A program made the translations under genes and the position numbers. Shown in pieces: positions 8,106 through 16,130 of a stretch of DNA of 64,000 bases. The notes under the pieces were generated by a model, which saw only the letters and a list, made by a program, of their open reading frames with translations, was not told the DNA's origin and searched no databases. This DNA comes from Lachnospiraceae bacterium (GTDB lineage: Bacteria; Bacillota; Clostridia; Lachnospirales; Lachnospiraceae): positions 162,196-226,195 of the forward strand of contig JAITGA010000023.1 in the NCBI GenBank assembly GCA_031280955.1, written 5' to 3'. Numbering within the stretch: position 1 is the stretch's first letter; each line of letters opens with the position of its first letter.

Positions 8106-9415
8106 AAAACAACCCGCCGAAACATGATTTTTTGCGCGAAATGATAAAAGACAAGCGTGTTTTGCTCCTTGGCTTCGGTGTCGAGGGGCAATCATCATAT
8201 CAGCTGCTGAGGAAGTTGGGTGGTTTCGCTCAATTGGCTATCGCCGATATGAAACCACAGCCTCAAGTGGACTCTGTCGTTCATTCAGGAGCAGATTATC
8301 TCGCCTATATTGAGGAATATGACCTCGTTTTCAAGAGTCCCGGGATTATATTACCACGCAAGCCGCATCAGTATAAATGCGTGATTACCTCGCAGACGGA
8401 GGTTTTTTTACAGATATTCCGGAAGCAGATAATCGGAATCACAGGTACTAAGGGAAAAAGTACCGTTGCTACCCTGCTTCACCATGTCCTCTCACAGAAT
8501 GGTATCGCCGCACTTTTGGCAGGAAATATCGGCACACCTGTCTTTGATATTATTGACGAAATCACCCCTGAGACCGTTTTGGTAGTGGAGCTTTCATGCC
8601 ATCAGCTTGAATATGCTGATATTTCCCCGAGTACGGCGGTTTTGCTCAATATATTTGAAGACCATCTTGACCGCTACCAAACCCTCGCAAATTATACAAG
8701 GACGAAGAAAAACATTTATTTACACCAACAAAGCGGCGATATTTTCTATTATGGCAAGGATGTGATTACGCAAGTTGGTGAAATCAAAACTGCGGCACGA
8801 ACAGTAGCGATAGAAGCGGGGGTTTTGCCGTTTTCTTTATCTAATTCCACAGTCAAGACTCGTTTTTGCGGTTCACACAATACATACAATACCGCTTTTG
8901 TTTATGAAATCGCCGGTAGATATGGGGTAAATGTTCAAGGATTCATGGCGGCATTTACCACCTTTACCCCTCTTCGTCACCGCTGTGAGTGGATTGGTGA
9001 GGTTGCGGGGGTGGATTTTTATGATGACTCAATTTCTACCACCGTAGAATCGACAATATACTCACTCAAATCTGTTGAAAATGCCGCAACTGTCCTCGTC
9101 GGCGGTATGGATAGAGGCATAAACTATACTAACCTAGTAAGTTATCTGGCAGAAAGCGGACTGGAAAACATAATTTGCATGGGCGAGTCGGGTAAGCGTA
9201 TCCATCTGTTGCTAACACAACAAGTGAGGTTACAGCAGCAGATTCATTATTCAGAAAACCTATATGATGCCGTTACCGTGGCAAAGCAAGTCACGCGCAC
9301 AGGAACAGCTTGCTTGCTCTCCCCCGCCGCCGCCAGTTATGGTGAGTTTCGTGATTTTAGGGAGCGGGGTGATGTTTTTCGAGAACTGGTGTTGCCGCAA
9401 AGTGAAGAAACATGA
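8102..9415 (+). CDS. murD2: UDP-N-acetylmuramoyl-L-alanine--L-glutamate ligase, MurD2-like
   Basis: Mur-ligase family enzyme of 437 residues. N-terminal Rossmann-like UDP-binding region VLLLGFGVEGQSS at 20-32, ATP-binding P-loop GITGTKGKST at 112-121, ELSCHQLE and NIFEDHLDRY of the central domain, and the C-terminal FYDDSISTTVEST. MurD normally adds D-Glu to UDP-MurNAc-L-Ala; the MurD2 subtype adds L-Glu, which MurL then epimerises. The translational overlap with the murL-like gene supports the MurD2 assignment, though substrate stereochemistry cannot be read from sequence. Last protein gene of this plus-strand unit; a tRNA-Gly follows 20 nt later. Confidence 0.83.
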   Translation: MKNNPPKHDFLREMIKDKRVLLLGFGVEGQSSYQLLRKLGGFAQLAIADMKPQPQVDSVVHSGADYLAYIEEYDLVFKSPGIILPRKPHQYKCVITSQTEVFLQIFRKQIIGITGTKGKSTVATLLHHVLSQNGIAALLAGNIGTPVFDIIDEITPETVLVVELSCHQLEYADISPSTAVLLNIFEDHLDRYQTLANYTRTKKNIYLHQQSGDIFYYGKDVITQVGEIKTAARTVAIEAGVLPFSLSNSTVKTRFCGSHNTYNTAFVYEIAGRYGVNVQGFMAAFTTFTPLRHRCEWIGEVAGVDFYDDSISTTVESTIYSLKSVENAATVLVGGMDRGINYTNLVSYLAESGLENIICMGESGKRIHLLLTQQVRLQQQIHYSENLYDAVTVAKQVTRTGTACLLSPAAASYGEFRDFRERGDVFRELVLPQSEET

Positions 9416-9435
9416 TATACTGTTGCCGGAGTAAT

Positions 9436-9506
9436 GCGGGCGTGATGTAGTGGCAGCGTTCGACCTTCCCAAGGTCGCAGTGTGGGTTCGATTCCCATCG
9501 CCCGCT
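9436..9506 (+). tRNA. tRNA-Gly (anticodon CCC)
   Basis: 71-nt cloverleaf: acceptor arms GCGGGCG/CGCCCGC pair fully, anticodon stem CGACC/GGTCG encloses the loop TTCCCAA (anticodon CCC), and the T-arm GTGGGTTCGATTCCCAT is canonical. CCA is not encoded. It lies 20 nt after the MurD2-like gene and could be co-transcribed with it. Confidence 0.93.
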
Positions 9507-9553
9507 TTAGGAGCAGTATCGTTGTTAATTAATGATTACAAAACAGGAATTAC

Positions 9554-10360
9554 TCAATCCCGCAAATAGAATACCCCTATTTCATCGAAAAGCAAATCTA
9601 AGTGATAAACTACACCAATGTCGAGAACGTCTTCGTAGCTATATCCCAGTCCCAATTCATGGATAATATCAATGTTGATATCTGTGTTCAGTATTTCATT
9701 TTCATCATTTATAACTGTCGCCGTATAAACCACAAATGTGCTTTCACGTTGAAAAGAAATAATTTCTAACTCTGCATTTGCTATCTCTTCGTTTGCCTCG
9801 CCGCTTCCCGCTCGGAAAAGGTAAGCCGCATCCCTCTCACCGCCGATTTGACTGTCGGCGACAGTATCCCTGTTCGTGTTACTAGTACTACCCCCTGTGT
9901 CAAACAAGCCGGCGGCATCATTATTTGCTATATCGTCAATATTTTCCGGGGAAAGTATAGCTCCTGAATCCTGTTGGTTGTCAGTAAATGTAGCCTCCGG
10001 ACTCGAAAGCGAAGGCTCAGTATCGCCTGCCGTCTTCGGCGCAATTGAGATACTCTCAAAGTTGAGCGGCAGTATCCCATCATTTAGATTACCGTCAAAT
10101 ACATTGAGGTACAGTACCGGAAGCAAGATTACCGCAGTAAAGCAAGCGGCAATGAGTCCGCCATAACGCCGCAAAAACCGCCGTTTGCCGTGAAAACTTG
10201 TTTGCCCCAGCTTGATTACCTTTACATCACCGGCAGTAATTTCCTGCTGTTTCCTTACTGTCGCTGAAACAGGCGGTTCATTTAATTGCGCCTCAATTCG
10301 CTCCCACAAGTCAGGGGTGTCATCTTCGGCAAGCTTCTTTAATTCATCAGCTAAGTTCAT
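9554..10360 (-). CDS. membrane-anchored putative anti-sigma factor
   Basis: About 268 residues with a cytoplasmic N-terminus (LADELKKLAEDDTPDLWERIEAQL), a basic stop region KRRFLRRYG and one transmembrane helix near 75-95, then a long acidic Ser/Asn/Asp-rich extracytoplasmic part ending in LLFDEIGVFYLRD. No catalytic motif was recognised. Its position directly behind and overlapping an ECF sigma gene, plus the one-helix topology, suggests the cognate anti-sigma factor. Start is uncertain: a TTG at 10366 has GGAGG at ideal 7-nt spacing, whereas the ATG used here is 13 nt away. The N-terminal domain is not an obvious ZAS zinc-binding domain (no HxxxCxxC). Confidence 0.7.
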   Translation of the reverse strand: MNLADELKKLAEDDTPDLWERIEAQLNEPPVSATVRKQQEITAGDVKVIKLGQTSFHGKRRFLRRYGGLIAACFTAVILLPVLYLNVFDGNLNDGILPLNFESISIAPKTAGDTEPSLSSPEATFTDNQQDSGAILSPENIDDIANNDAAGLFDTGGSTSNTNRDTVADSQIGGERDAAYLFRAGSGEANEEIANAELEIISFQRESTFVVYTATVINDENEILNTDINIDIIHELGLGYSYEDVLDIGVVYHLDLLFDEIGVFYLRD

Positions 10361-10937
10361 GCTCAAAACCACACCTCCTTAGTTTTTTGATCGCGTTTTG
10401 GTAACGCCACGTAACCGTGCCAAGCGGACATTTAAGTACCTCAGCTATTTCCCGAAAAGTAAGTTCACCCAATACTTTCATGCCGATAATTTGCCGTTCT
10501 GCTTCACCTAGTAAATCAAGAGCCTTTTGTATCGTCATTTCTGCAATTACTGCCGCCTCGGTCGGATTCGTTTCAACCATAGCCGCAGAAACTGCCGTAC
10601 CCGGCGTATTGCCCACTTCATCAGCCCCTGCTCCCAAATCCTGTAGCATTGCCGTGAGTTCTTCTTTTCGGTGTTTGCGCAAAAAGTCAATTGCCATATT
10701 GCGCGCCATCACCGTCAAAAAAGCCCTGTGCCCGCCACCGAGACGATAACTGCCTGCCTTTTCCCATAGTTTAATAAAGAACTCGCTAGTAATATCTTCG
10801 GCATTTTCACGGCTTTTTAGTACATCAAAGACAATGCGAAATATGTAAGAAAGATATGCTTCGTAAATCTCCTTCAAACCACTACGGTCGCCGTTTTTGA
10901 TTCGTTCGATGCAAGCGTCAAAATCCTGGTTAGTCAA
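10347..10937 (-). CDS. ECF-type RNA polymerase sigma factor
   Basis: 196-residue sigma-70 family factor with region 2 (YLSYIFRIVFDVLKSRENAEDITSEFF and AFLTVMARNMAIDFLRK) and region 4 (EAERQIIGMKVLGELTFREIAEVLKCPLGTVTWRYQNAIKKLRR), without region 3, hence extracytoplasmic-function type. An Ala/Thr-rich linker of about 40 residues separates the two regions. Start is a TTG with AAGGA 7 nt upstream; no ATG fits. A TATAAT-like -10 lies about 20 nt upstream but without a clear -35, which would fit self-recognition by the ECF factor. Forms a unit with the membrane protein that follows. Confidence 0.9.
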   Translation of the reverse strand: MTNQDFDACIERIKNGDRSGLKEIYEAYLSYIFRIVFDVLKSRENAEDITSEFFIKLWEKAGSYRLGGGHRAFLTVMARNMAIDFLRKHRKEELTAMLQDLGAGADEVGNTPGTAVSAAMVETNPTEAAVIAEMTIQKALDLLGEAERQIIGMKVLGELTFREIAEVLKCPLGTVTWRYQNAIKKLRRCGFEHELS

Positions 10938-11349
10938 AACGAAGTCCTTTCATTTATTATACGTAAACAAGGAAAACATTTTATGGGTGTATATGTTGAC
11001 ACTTCTCCCGGCTATAGGCAGGGGTTCTATGATGTCAACTATCAACAGATAATTATTTACTTATTTTAGCGGATTTACCCACTTTGCGCAAGGGAGATAT
11101 GTGTTTTTTGTTATTGTTTAGGTTTACTCATCATGGCGAAGAAGAAATTCATGTATCACATGAATTATGGATTGCTTCGGCGGATAAAACCGCCTCGCAA
11201 TGACGAAACCGTGGTATTTTATCATGAGCCTGCACTGTAACCGCGGGTTTGACCCGCAATCAAGCTATGGGTAATCACGCATGGATGGAATCACGCTATG
11301 ATATATTTTCCTTGCTTTTCATTTTTGTTCCGTGCTATACTGTTTTCAT
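10938..11349. other. intergenic region between sigma gene and tRNA-Val
   Basis: About 410 nt without a supported gene. It holds the sigma promoter at its left end and one copy of the dispersed CATTGCGAGG/GAAGCAATC repeat (annotated separately). Short phrases such as TCACGCATGGATGGAATCACGC and ATGATATATTTTCCTTGC precede the tRNA. I see no open frame with a credible start. Confidence 0.5.
11169..11209 (-). repeat. dispersed 40-bp repeat, copy 1
   Basis: GGATTGCTTCGGCG-N8-CCGCCTCGCAATGACGAAAC. The reverse complement of this unit occurs twice more in the window (30226-30265 and 54981-55022), always intergenic. Its ends are conserved while the 10 or so central bases vary. Sequences ending in CGTCATTGCGAGG are widespread intergenic repeats in many bacterial genomes. 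Confidence 0.75.
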
Positions 11350-11422
11350 GGAAGCGTAGCTCAGTTGGGAGAGCACTTGCTCGACAAGCAAGGGGTCGTT
11401 GGTTCGAGCCCAATCGTTTCCA
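11350..11422 (+). tRNA. tRNA-Val (anticodon GAC) with unusual C33
   Basis: 73-nt cloverleaf: acceptor GGAAGCG/CGTTTCC (one G-T pair), D-arm AGCTCAGTTGGGAGAGC, anticodon stem CTTGC/GCAAG, T-arm GTTGGTTCGAGCCCAAT; CCA not encoded. The seven-base anticodon loop reads TCGACAA, giving anticodon GAC but C instead of the nearly universal T at position 33. All stems are otherwise intact. Confidence 0.9.
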
Positions 11423-11429
11423 TTAGTTG

Positions 11430-11462
11430 ATACCCTTGCTATTATTGGCAAGGGTATTTTTT
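11430..11462 (+). terminator. Rho-independent terminator after tRNA-Val
   Basis: ATACCCTTGC and GCAAGGGTAT form a perfect 10-bp stem with an 8-nt loop, followed by a run of T. It lies 8 nt after the tRNA and before thiN, so the two are probably separate transcripts. Confidence 0.85.
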
Positions 11463-11500
11463 AGGAAGTATTGTTAGATACCTTGGTATCGGAGGGACAC

Positions 11501-12115
11501 ATGAGAGCAGTCATAATAAGTGGCGGGGAAATATCTGATTACTCATATATCATGGCGCAAATCCTGAGTACCGATACCATCATCTGTGCCGACAGCGGTT
11601 ATCATCATGCCGTAAAAATGGGGTTCATACCCGCTATCGTCATCGGTGACTTCGATTCTGCCGGCGACATTCCCGCAAACATACCCTGTTTATCATTTTC
11701 CGCCCAAAAAGACCAAACCGACACCGAACTCGCCATTGAATATGCATGGGACAAAGGTTTTCGTGACTTTTTGCTCCTGGGTGGATTTGGCAATCGTATC
11801 GACCATAGCCTGACTAATCTCTTGCAGCTAATGCGTATCCATGCCCGCGGCGGTACGGCTATCCTAATAAATGAAAACAACAAAGTCATGTTGACTACTT
11901 CCAGTCTTCATTTGCAAGAACCACATGGAACAATTGTGTCGCTTCTGCCGCTTAGTAATTGTCATGGCGTGACAACGAAAAACCTCGAATACCCGCTGGC
12001 AAATGCCACTTTGACCGTTGGCGAGGGACGCGGGATCAGTAACATCATGGCTAGTGATGACGCATCTGTTAGTATTCATGAGGGAACGTTGTTGGTAATT
12101 GTTGCCAAGGACTAA
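11501..12115 (+). CDS. thiN: thiamine diphosphokinase (thiamine pyrophosphokinase)
   Basis: Transfers pyrophosphate from ATP to thiamine, making the cofactor TPP. Characteristic segments: ICADSGYHHAVKMG, the metal-binding VIGDFDSAG, DQTDTELAIEYA and LLGGFGNRIDHSLTNL. The frame opens 10 codons earlier, but the ATG used here has GGAGG just upstream and gives 204 residues, the usual family length. It converges with thiT 18 nt away; uptake (ThiT) and activation (ThiN) of thiamine are thus neighbours. No riboswitch is seen on this gene. Confidence 0.92.
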   Translation: MRAVIISGGEISDYSYIMAQILSTDTIICADSGYHHAVKMGFIPAIVIGDFDSAGDIPANIPCLSFSAQKDQTDTELAIEYAWDKGFRDFLLLGGFGNRIDHSLTNLLQLMRIHARGGTAILINENNKVMLTTSSLHLQEPHGTIVSLLPLSNCHGVTTKNLEYPLANATLTVGEGRGISNIMASDDASVSIHEGTLLVIVAKD

Positions 12116-12133
12116 ATATGCGGTTGCTAATTC

Positions 12134-12703
12134 CTAATCTACCGCTAACACCTTGACTCGTCTCAGAGCCTGGGCAACCGGAGGCAAGGATATAATAACG
12201 ACTGTTATTGCCGCTTCTACACCCATATAACTCCCATTGTAGAGGAATGAATAAAGAGCCGCATTCATTCCCTCAGGGGCGTACATATAAAAGAACAACA
12301 GTCCTGACAAGAAGCTAAAAAAGAAACGCCCCGTCACCCCAACCAGATATCCGATTACGAGTCCATACTTTTGACCGGCGAAAAATCCTGACAACCCCAG
12401 AGCCCCAAACGCCAAAATATAGTCGGTAATCAACTGCGGCGGGCTGATGACAAAGGGATTGATGGTTAGTTGCAGCAACCCATAGGCAAATGCGGCAATC
12501 AAACCCACCTTTGCTCCATACCAGTAACCAACCAAACAAACGAACAGCATACTGAGCAATGTAATTGACCCGCCCATCGGCATCGAAAATAGTTTGACAA
12601 ACGATAGTGCAAATGCCAATGCAAGGGCGAGGGCGGAAAAAGCAAGTGTTTTGGTTTTGAGGATTCGTTTCTTCTCTTTTCCCCGTTCTTGTAAGTCAGA
12701 CAT
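12134..12703 (-). CDS. thiT: thiamine-specific ECF transporter S component ThiT
   Basis: Substrate-binding integral membrane subunit that captures thiamine and works with the shared EcfA1-EcfA2-EcfT energising module, which is encoded elsewhere in this window. 189 residues with six hydrophobic segments; the ThiT hallmarks are YWYGAKVGLIAAFAYGLLQ and the ligand-site region MPMGGSITLLSM. Note NPFVISPPQLITDYILAFGALGLSG. GGAGG lies 6 nt before the ATG and is sequestered by an upstream anti-SD in the riboswitch leader. Confidence 0.94.
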   Translation of the reverse strand: MSDLQERGKEKKRILKTKTLAFSALALALAFALSFVKLFSMPMGGSITLLSMLFVCLVGYWYGAKVGLIAAFAYGLLQLTINPFVISPPQLITDYILAFGALGLSGFFAGQKYGLVIGYLVGVTGRFFFSFLSGLLFFYMYAPEGMNAALYSFLYNGSYMGVEAAITVVIISLPPVAQALRRVKVLAVD

Positions 12704-12707
12704 AAAA

Positions 12708-12980
12708 ACCTCCTTTTGATAAATCGCCGGAGGTCTTTCTGATGATGAGGTTAAGCAGATATGCCAATAGGCTATGATAAAATAACGCCTGTTATGGCTA
12801 CGCTTCCCTACGCCGGTACTAACCGGATCAGGTATGAGGGTATGAAGTGAATATTACAAAGTCAAGTTTACCTGTAAAATTCACTTCTATCTCAGCATAT
12901 GCGACCACAGTACAGATAACAAACTTGATAAACATGAGCGTTTATCCCCTGTAATACGCATTTTGCGCCCCTAGCGAGGT
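12708..12980 (-). promoter_or_regulatory. TPP (THI-box) riboswitch controlling thiT
   Basis: On the minus strand the leader shows the TPP aptamer core: GCTGAGATAG (J2-3 CUGAGA), a long extended P3 stem (AGAAGTGAAT with ATTCACTTC), then ACCTGATCCGG and CCGGCGTAGGGAAGCG, with P1 closing as CGCT/AGCG around 12973 and 12802. Downstream, ACCTCC (12729-12734) can pair with the thiT Shine-Dalgarno GGAGGT (12708-12713), so TPP binding probably blocks translation initiation. No terminator with a T-tract is seen. Confidence 0.93.
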
Positions 12981-13030
12981 ATGTTGTTATCTTAATTATG
13001 CGGGAGAAAGAGAGAGTTGTCAAGCTCCGA

Positions 13031-13270
13031 TACCAGGGTCAAAAGGTCTGTGTTTCATGCTTGCATGAAAACACGACCTTGAGACCCGCAAAATATGAGG
13101 ACGTAGCCCAACTAGGGCGAAGTCCGAAGATTTTATAGGATTGCGAGAGTGCAAACAGCACGGTATAGAGAACATACTGACCGTGAAGCTATTGCGTGCT
13201 GCGCACGGAGCAATCCGTAGATATCTAATCAATGCACTATTACCAAGGTCAAAAGGTCTGTGTTTCATGC
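13031..13270. repeat. 30-bp direct repeats enclosing a structured non-coding segment
   Basis: TACCAGGGTCAAAAGGTCTG-N10 occurs at 13031-13060 and 13241-13270 (29 of 30 identical, 210-bp period). The DNA between folds well: GGAC/GTCC with inner GCCC/GGGC (13099-13125), and a closing stem GGATTGC/GCAATCC (13138-13144 with 13210-13216) around hairpins GTGC/GCAC, GTAT/ATAC and CGTGC/GCACG. No credible open frame. Element type not recognised. From here to the terminator at 13462 nothing else is visible. Confidence 0.6.
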
Positions 13271-13461
13271 CGCCTAACGCAACGACAAATTTAACCGCAA
13301 TTAATTGGTTGTGGAACTTGGGAAAATTAACAAACGGAAATTACATGTTCGACAAAGATTATAATGCTTTAGCGCAGTCCGGGCGATTCTAACACATACA
13401 CTTTGGAACACCGATTTAGGCTACCGTAATTCAAAGTAGAATTGATAACAAACATAAAGAG

Positions 13462-13494
13462 CGGCAGTTTTGGGAAACCAAGACTGCCGTTTTT
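13462..13494 (+). terminator. Rho-independent terminator
   Basis: CGGCAGTTTTGG-GAAA-CCAAGACTGCCG forms a stem of about 12 bp with a GNRA-like loop, followed by TTTTT. It would end plus-strand transcripts coming from the structured segment upstream and insulates the WYL regulator gene. Confidence 0.85.
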
Positions 13495-13586
13495 ATGTTT
13501 CCTAAAGCATTTCAAACAAGTCACACCATTGTCGTGTTTCTGTGATATAATAGATTAACCAATTCAAAATATCGGAGGTCAACCGT

Positions 13587-14501
13587 ATGAAGCTTGACCG
13601 ATTGCTCGGAATCCTAACAACCCTGCTACAAAAAGACCGCGTGACCGCGCCGGAACTGGCAAAAAAATTTGAAGTCAGCCGCCGTACCATCGGGCGCGAT
13701 GTAGACGCGCTTTGTGTGGCGGGAATCCCTATCGTTACCCATCAGGGAAGCGGCGGCGGTATTTCCATTGCTGAAGGTTTCAAATTAGACAAAAGCGTAT
13801 TAACCGCCGATGAACTGTCCGGCATGATTGCTGCCTTAAAAGGCATCGGAAGCGTTTCGTCGCAGTCAAACATCGAACGCACACTCGATAAACTCCACGC
13901 CAACGCAAGTTCCGTTGTTTCTTTGCGTGAACCGATTATCATTGCCCTTTCCTCTCATTACAAACGGCAGTTGACGGAAAAAATCGAATTGATAAAACGC
14001 GCTGTACTTGAAGCGCAGTTGATTGAATTTGATTATTATTACGACAAAGGCGATACCCACCGTCGCATCGAACCGTATTTTGTTATTTTCCAATGGTCGG
14101 CGTGGTACGTTTTCGGCTTCTGCCGGGAACGTCATGACTGGCGGTTATTCAAACTCCTGCGTTTATGGAACTTGACGCTATGTGAAGAAAACTATATACC
14201 AAAAGATATACCGCCTGAAAAACGGGATTTCAGTTTACAATATACGAGTAACATTAAACTTGTCGCTCTGTTTGACTCGTCTGTAAAATATCACCTCATT
14301 GAAACATACGGCTTGGATTGCTTTACAGAAACGGGCGATGGGCTGCTTTTTGAACTTGGCTTTACGAACCGCGATTATTTAATCAATTGGCTTCTCGGCT
14401 TTGGCGATAAAGTCAAGGTGTTGGAGCCGGAGGATATTGCCGAGAAGATAAAAACCGCCGCTGAAAATATTTTGTTAAGATATGCACGAACTACTTCGTA
14501 G
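13587..14501 (+). CDS. YafY-family transcriptional regulator (HTH + WYL domain)
   Basis: 304 residues. The N-terminal DeoR-like helix-turn-helix (residues 2-60) reads RLLGILTTLLQKDRVTAPEL and FEVSRRTIGRDVDALC; GSGGGISIAEGF is the usual wing. The WYL domain (about 145-225) has IEFDYYYDKG and the WSAWYVFGFCRERHDWRLFKLLRL signature, a ligand-sensing module often tied to nucleic-acid or stress signals. A WCX-like C-terminal domain follows. GGAGG precedes the ATG. Target unknown; neither neighbour is an obvious partner, though the DUF3795 gene follows on the same strand. Confidence 0.88.
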   Translation: MKLDRLLGILTTLLQKDRVTAPELAKKFEVSRRTIGRDVDALCVAGIPIVTHQGSGGGISIAEGFKLDKSVLTADELSGMIAALKGIGSVSSQSNIERTLDKLHANASSVVSLREPIIIALSSHYKRQLTEKIELIKRAVLEAQLIEFDYYYDKGDTHRRIEPYFVIFQWSAWYVFGFCRERHDWRLFKLLRLWNLTLCEENYIPKDIPPEKRDFSLQYTSNIKLVALFDSSVKYHLIETYGLDCFTETGDGLLFELGFTNRDYLINWLLGFGDKVKVLEPEDIAEKIKTAAENILLRYARTTS

Positions 14502-14507
14502 TTCGTG
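14485..14507. other. perfect hairpin spanning the stop codon of the WYL gene
   Basis: CACGAACTAC-TTC-GTAGTTCGTG: perfect 10-bp arms with a 3-nt loop; the TAG stop lies in the right arm. No T-tract follows, so it is more likely an mRNA 3'-end stabilising stem than an intrinsic terminator. Confidence 0.5.
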
Positions 14508-14631
14508 TCGCGGCATTCGCCAAATGCGAAAACAAATTTTCGCGCATGGCTCATTGCTTTGCGGAAATAAACACGACACACTGTTGGCGTGTTTAGTGTG
14601 GTAAGCTGAAATCAAAAAGGAGTAAATAACT

Positions 14632-15342
14632 ATGATTGAATCAAGATGCGGGATTTTATGCGGCGAATGTGAATACAAGGAAAAAATGAATTGCGGCGGC
14701 TGTGTACATATTACTAAGCCGTTTTGGAGTGATTCTTGCCCTGTGAAAGATTGCTGTGAGGGTAAAAGCTTGGAACATTGCGGTCTGTGCGGCGACTTCC
14801 CCTGCGATTTGCTTAACCAATTCGCCTACGACAAAGAGCAAGGCGACAACGGCAATCGTATTGAGCAATGCAAAGAGTGGGCGACTGCGAGTGTAAGAAG
14901 ATATGCCTGTTATTGCGGGCTTTATTGCGAACATTGCGCTGTAAAAGCAAAGATAGAGCCTGCGGCAAGGGTTTTATACGACGAAATGAAAAAAGCAGGA
15001 TTTGAAGATGTTATCAACTTTATTCCCGGCGGCGATGGATTCTGGCCGTTCTTGAAAAGTATGGCTGAGGACGGCTTGTGTTTATCATGCAAGGAAGGGA
15101 GCGGCAATCCGGGTTGTGCCGTCAGATTATGCGTTCAGGAAAAAGGTGTTGAAATGTGCGCCTTTTGCAAGGAATACCCATGCAACAAGTTTTCTTCGTT
15201 TCTCAAAGCAACCGTTGGATACACTGTATTGGAACAGGATAACGCCCTGCTGCGCGACAAAGGATGGGACGCATGGTTGGAGCTTCAAGCCAAACGACGG
15301 GCTGCCGGGTTTACTTATTCGGAAGGAAGTCGCGAGGAATAA
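14632..15342 (+). CDS. DUF3795-type cysteine-rich protein (two domains)
   Basis: 236 residues with about 24 cysteines in two related halves. First half: CGILCGECEYK, CGGCV, CGLCGDFPC. Second half: CGLYCEHCAVK, CLSCKEG, CAFCKEYPC. This CGxxCxxC ... FPC/YPC layout is the DUF3795 pattern, presumed metal binding, function unknown; a protein with two copies is less common than a single domain. The ATG follows AAAAGGAG. No membrane segment. Confidence 0.82.
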   Translation: MIESRCGILCGECEYKEKMNCGGCVHITKPFWSDSCPVKDCCEGKSLEHCGLCGDFPCDLLNQFAYDKEQGDNGNRIEQCKEWATASVRRYACYCGLYCEHCAVKAKIEPAARVLYDEMKKAGFEDVINFIPGGDGFWPFLKSMAEDGLCLSCKEGSGNPGCAVRLCVQEKGVEMCAFCKEYPCNKFSSFLKATVGYTVLEQDNALLRDKGWDAWLELQAKRRAAGFTYSEGSREE

Positions 15343-15425
15343 AAACGGGGTGGAACGTAATATACCTATTGATTTGCGAAGCGGTTGCTTCAAAAGGTAA
15401 GGACGGTGAGGGAATTGTTTTCAAA

Positions 15426-15472
15426 GAAATCCCCGCAGGTTGGCTCGTTTAAGCCTTTCTGCGGGCGATTTC
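15426..15472. terminator. bidirectional hairpin between convergent genes
   Basis: GAAATC-CCCGCAG and CTGCGGG-CGATTTC pair, with an inner GGCT/AGCC. It lies between the convergent DUF3795 and DUF2812 genes. T-tracts are short, so termination strength is uncertain. Confidence 0.55.
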
Positions 15473-15509
15473 TGTATAATTATTCACAAAAAATCACAGC
15501 GGATATACG

Positions 15510-16130
15510 CTAAACATCATCATCGTTCATCGCTTTCCTGTAGAGCAGCCATGATTTTATCGTCATCAGCACATACAAAATTATAAGCGCAAGGGATATG
15601 CTCCACGAAAATCCTCTCATAAGAGCGAATGGTGTTTCAAATAGAAAACGTCCCCAAAATTTCGCCCCGCTCATTTCCCACAACCCCGGAGTAAAATATA
15701 ACGTTTTGGGATTTAACAAATAATCAATTCCTAATGTTCCTTTCGATATGGAAATGAAAACTATCGGAAGAAACAAAATGAATATCGACAACATCATATC
15801 AGCTAACCGCTTATATCTTCCTGCGCGTGATGCGGTATCGGAAAAAATATCATCATCGTACGCGCCTTTGCGCTTAAAGTATTGATTTCCGCTATGTTTT
15901 GTGCCGGAAATATGCTGCCAACCGCTATCTTCAAACAAAGAACGGTACTCAATAAAATCTGCCTGTTTCTTGAAATGCCTGTAATCAATTTTTATCGTTG
16001 GTTGTTCCGGTGCGGCAGATTCAAAAGTATATACCGGGCCTTGCTTTTTTAGTTGCCAACCCTGCGCCGCCATTTTTACAAGCCACTGTTCTTCTTTATG
16101 GAAATCTATAAAAAACTTGATTTTCTTCAT
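15510..16130 (-). CDS. DUF2812 membrane protein
   Basis: 206 residues. The N-terminal soluble part (1-95) contains FFIDFHKEEQWLVKMAAQGWQL and FEDSGWQHISGTKHSGNQYF, the DUF2812 signature; two transmembrane helices follow near 110-130 and 170-192. DUF2812 proteins are typically encoded next to PadR regulators in Firmicutes and are thought to act in membrane sensing, without proven function. It overlaps the PadR gene by ATGA and is its probable partner. Confidence 0.85.
   Translation of the reverse strand: MKKIKFFIDFHKEEQWLVKMAAQGWQLKKQGPVYTFESAAPEQPTIKIDYRHFKKQADFIEYRSLFEDSGWQHISGTKHSGNQYFKRKGAYDDDIFSDTASRAGRYKRLADMMLSIFILFLPIVFISISKGTLGIDYLLNPKTLYFTPGLWEMSGAKFWGRFLFETPFALMRGFSWSISLALIILYVLMTIKSWLLYRKAMNDDDV

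Noticed and set aside
13020..13268. 82-codon minus-strand frame containing MKHRPFD twice
   Set aside because: The peptide repetition comes from the 30-bp DNA repeat; no ribosome-binding site, and the DNA folds as RNA instead.
13264..13280. GCCTAACGCAACGAC, resembling an integron attC end
   Set aside because: No complementary GTCGTTGCGTTAGGC partner within 200 bp and no cassette-like gene; the 7-mer match is expected by chance.
15343..15452. Continuation of an overlapping plus-strand frame after the DUF3795 gene
   Set aside because: No similarity recognised; the region contains the intergenic hairpin.
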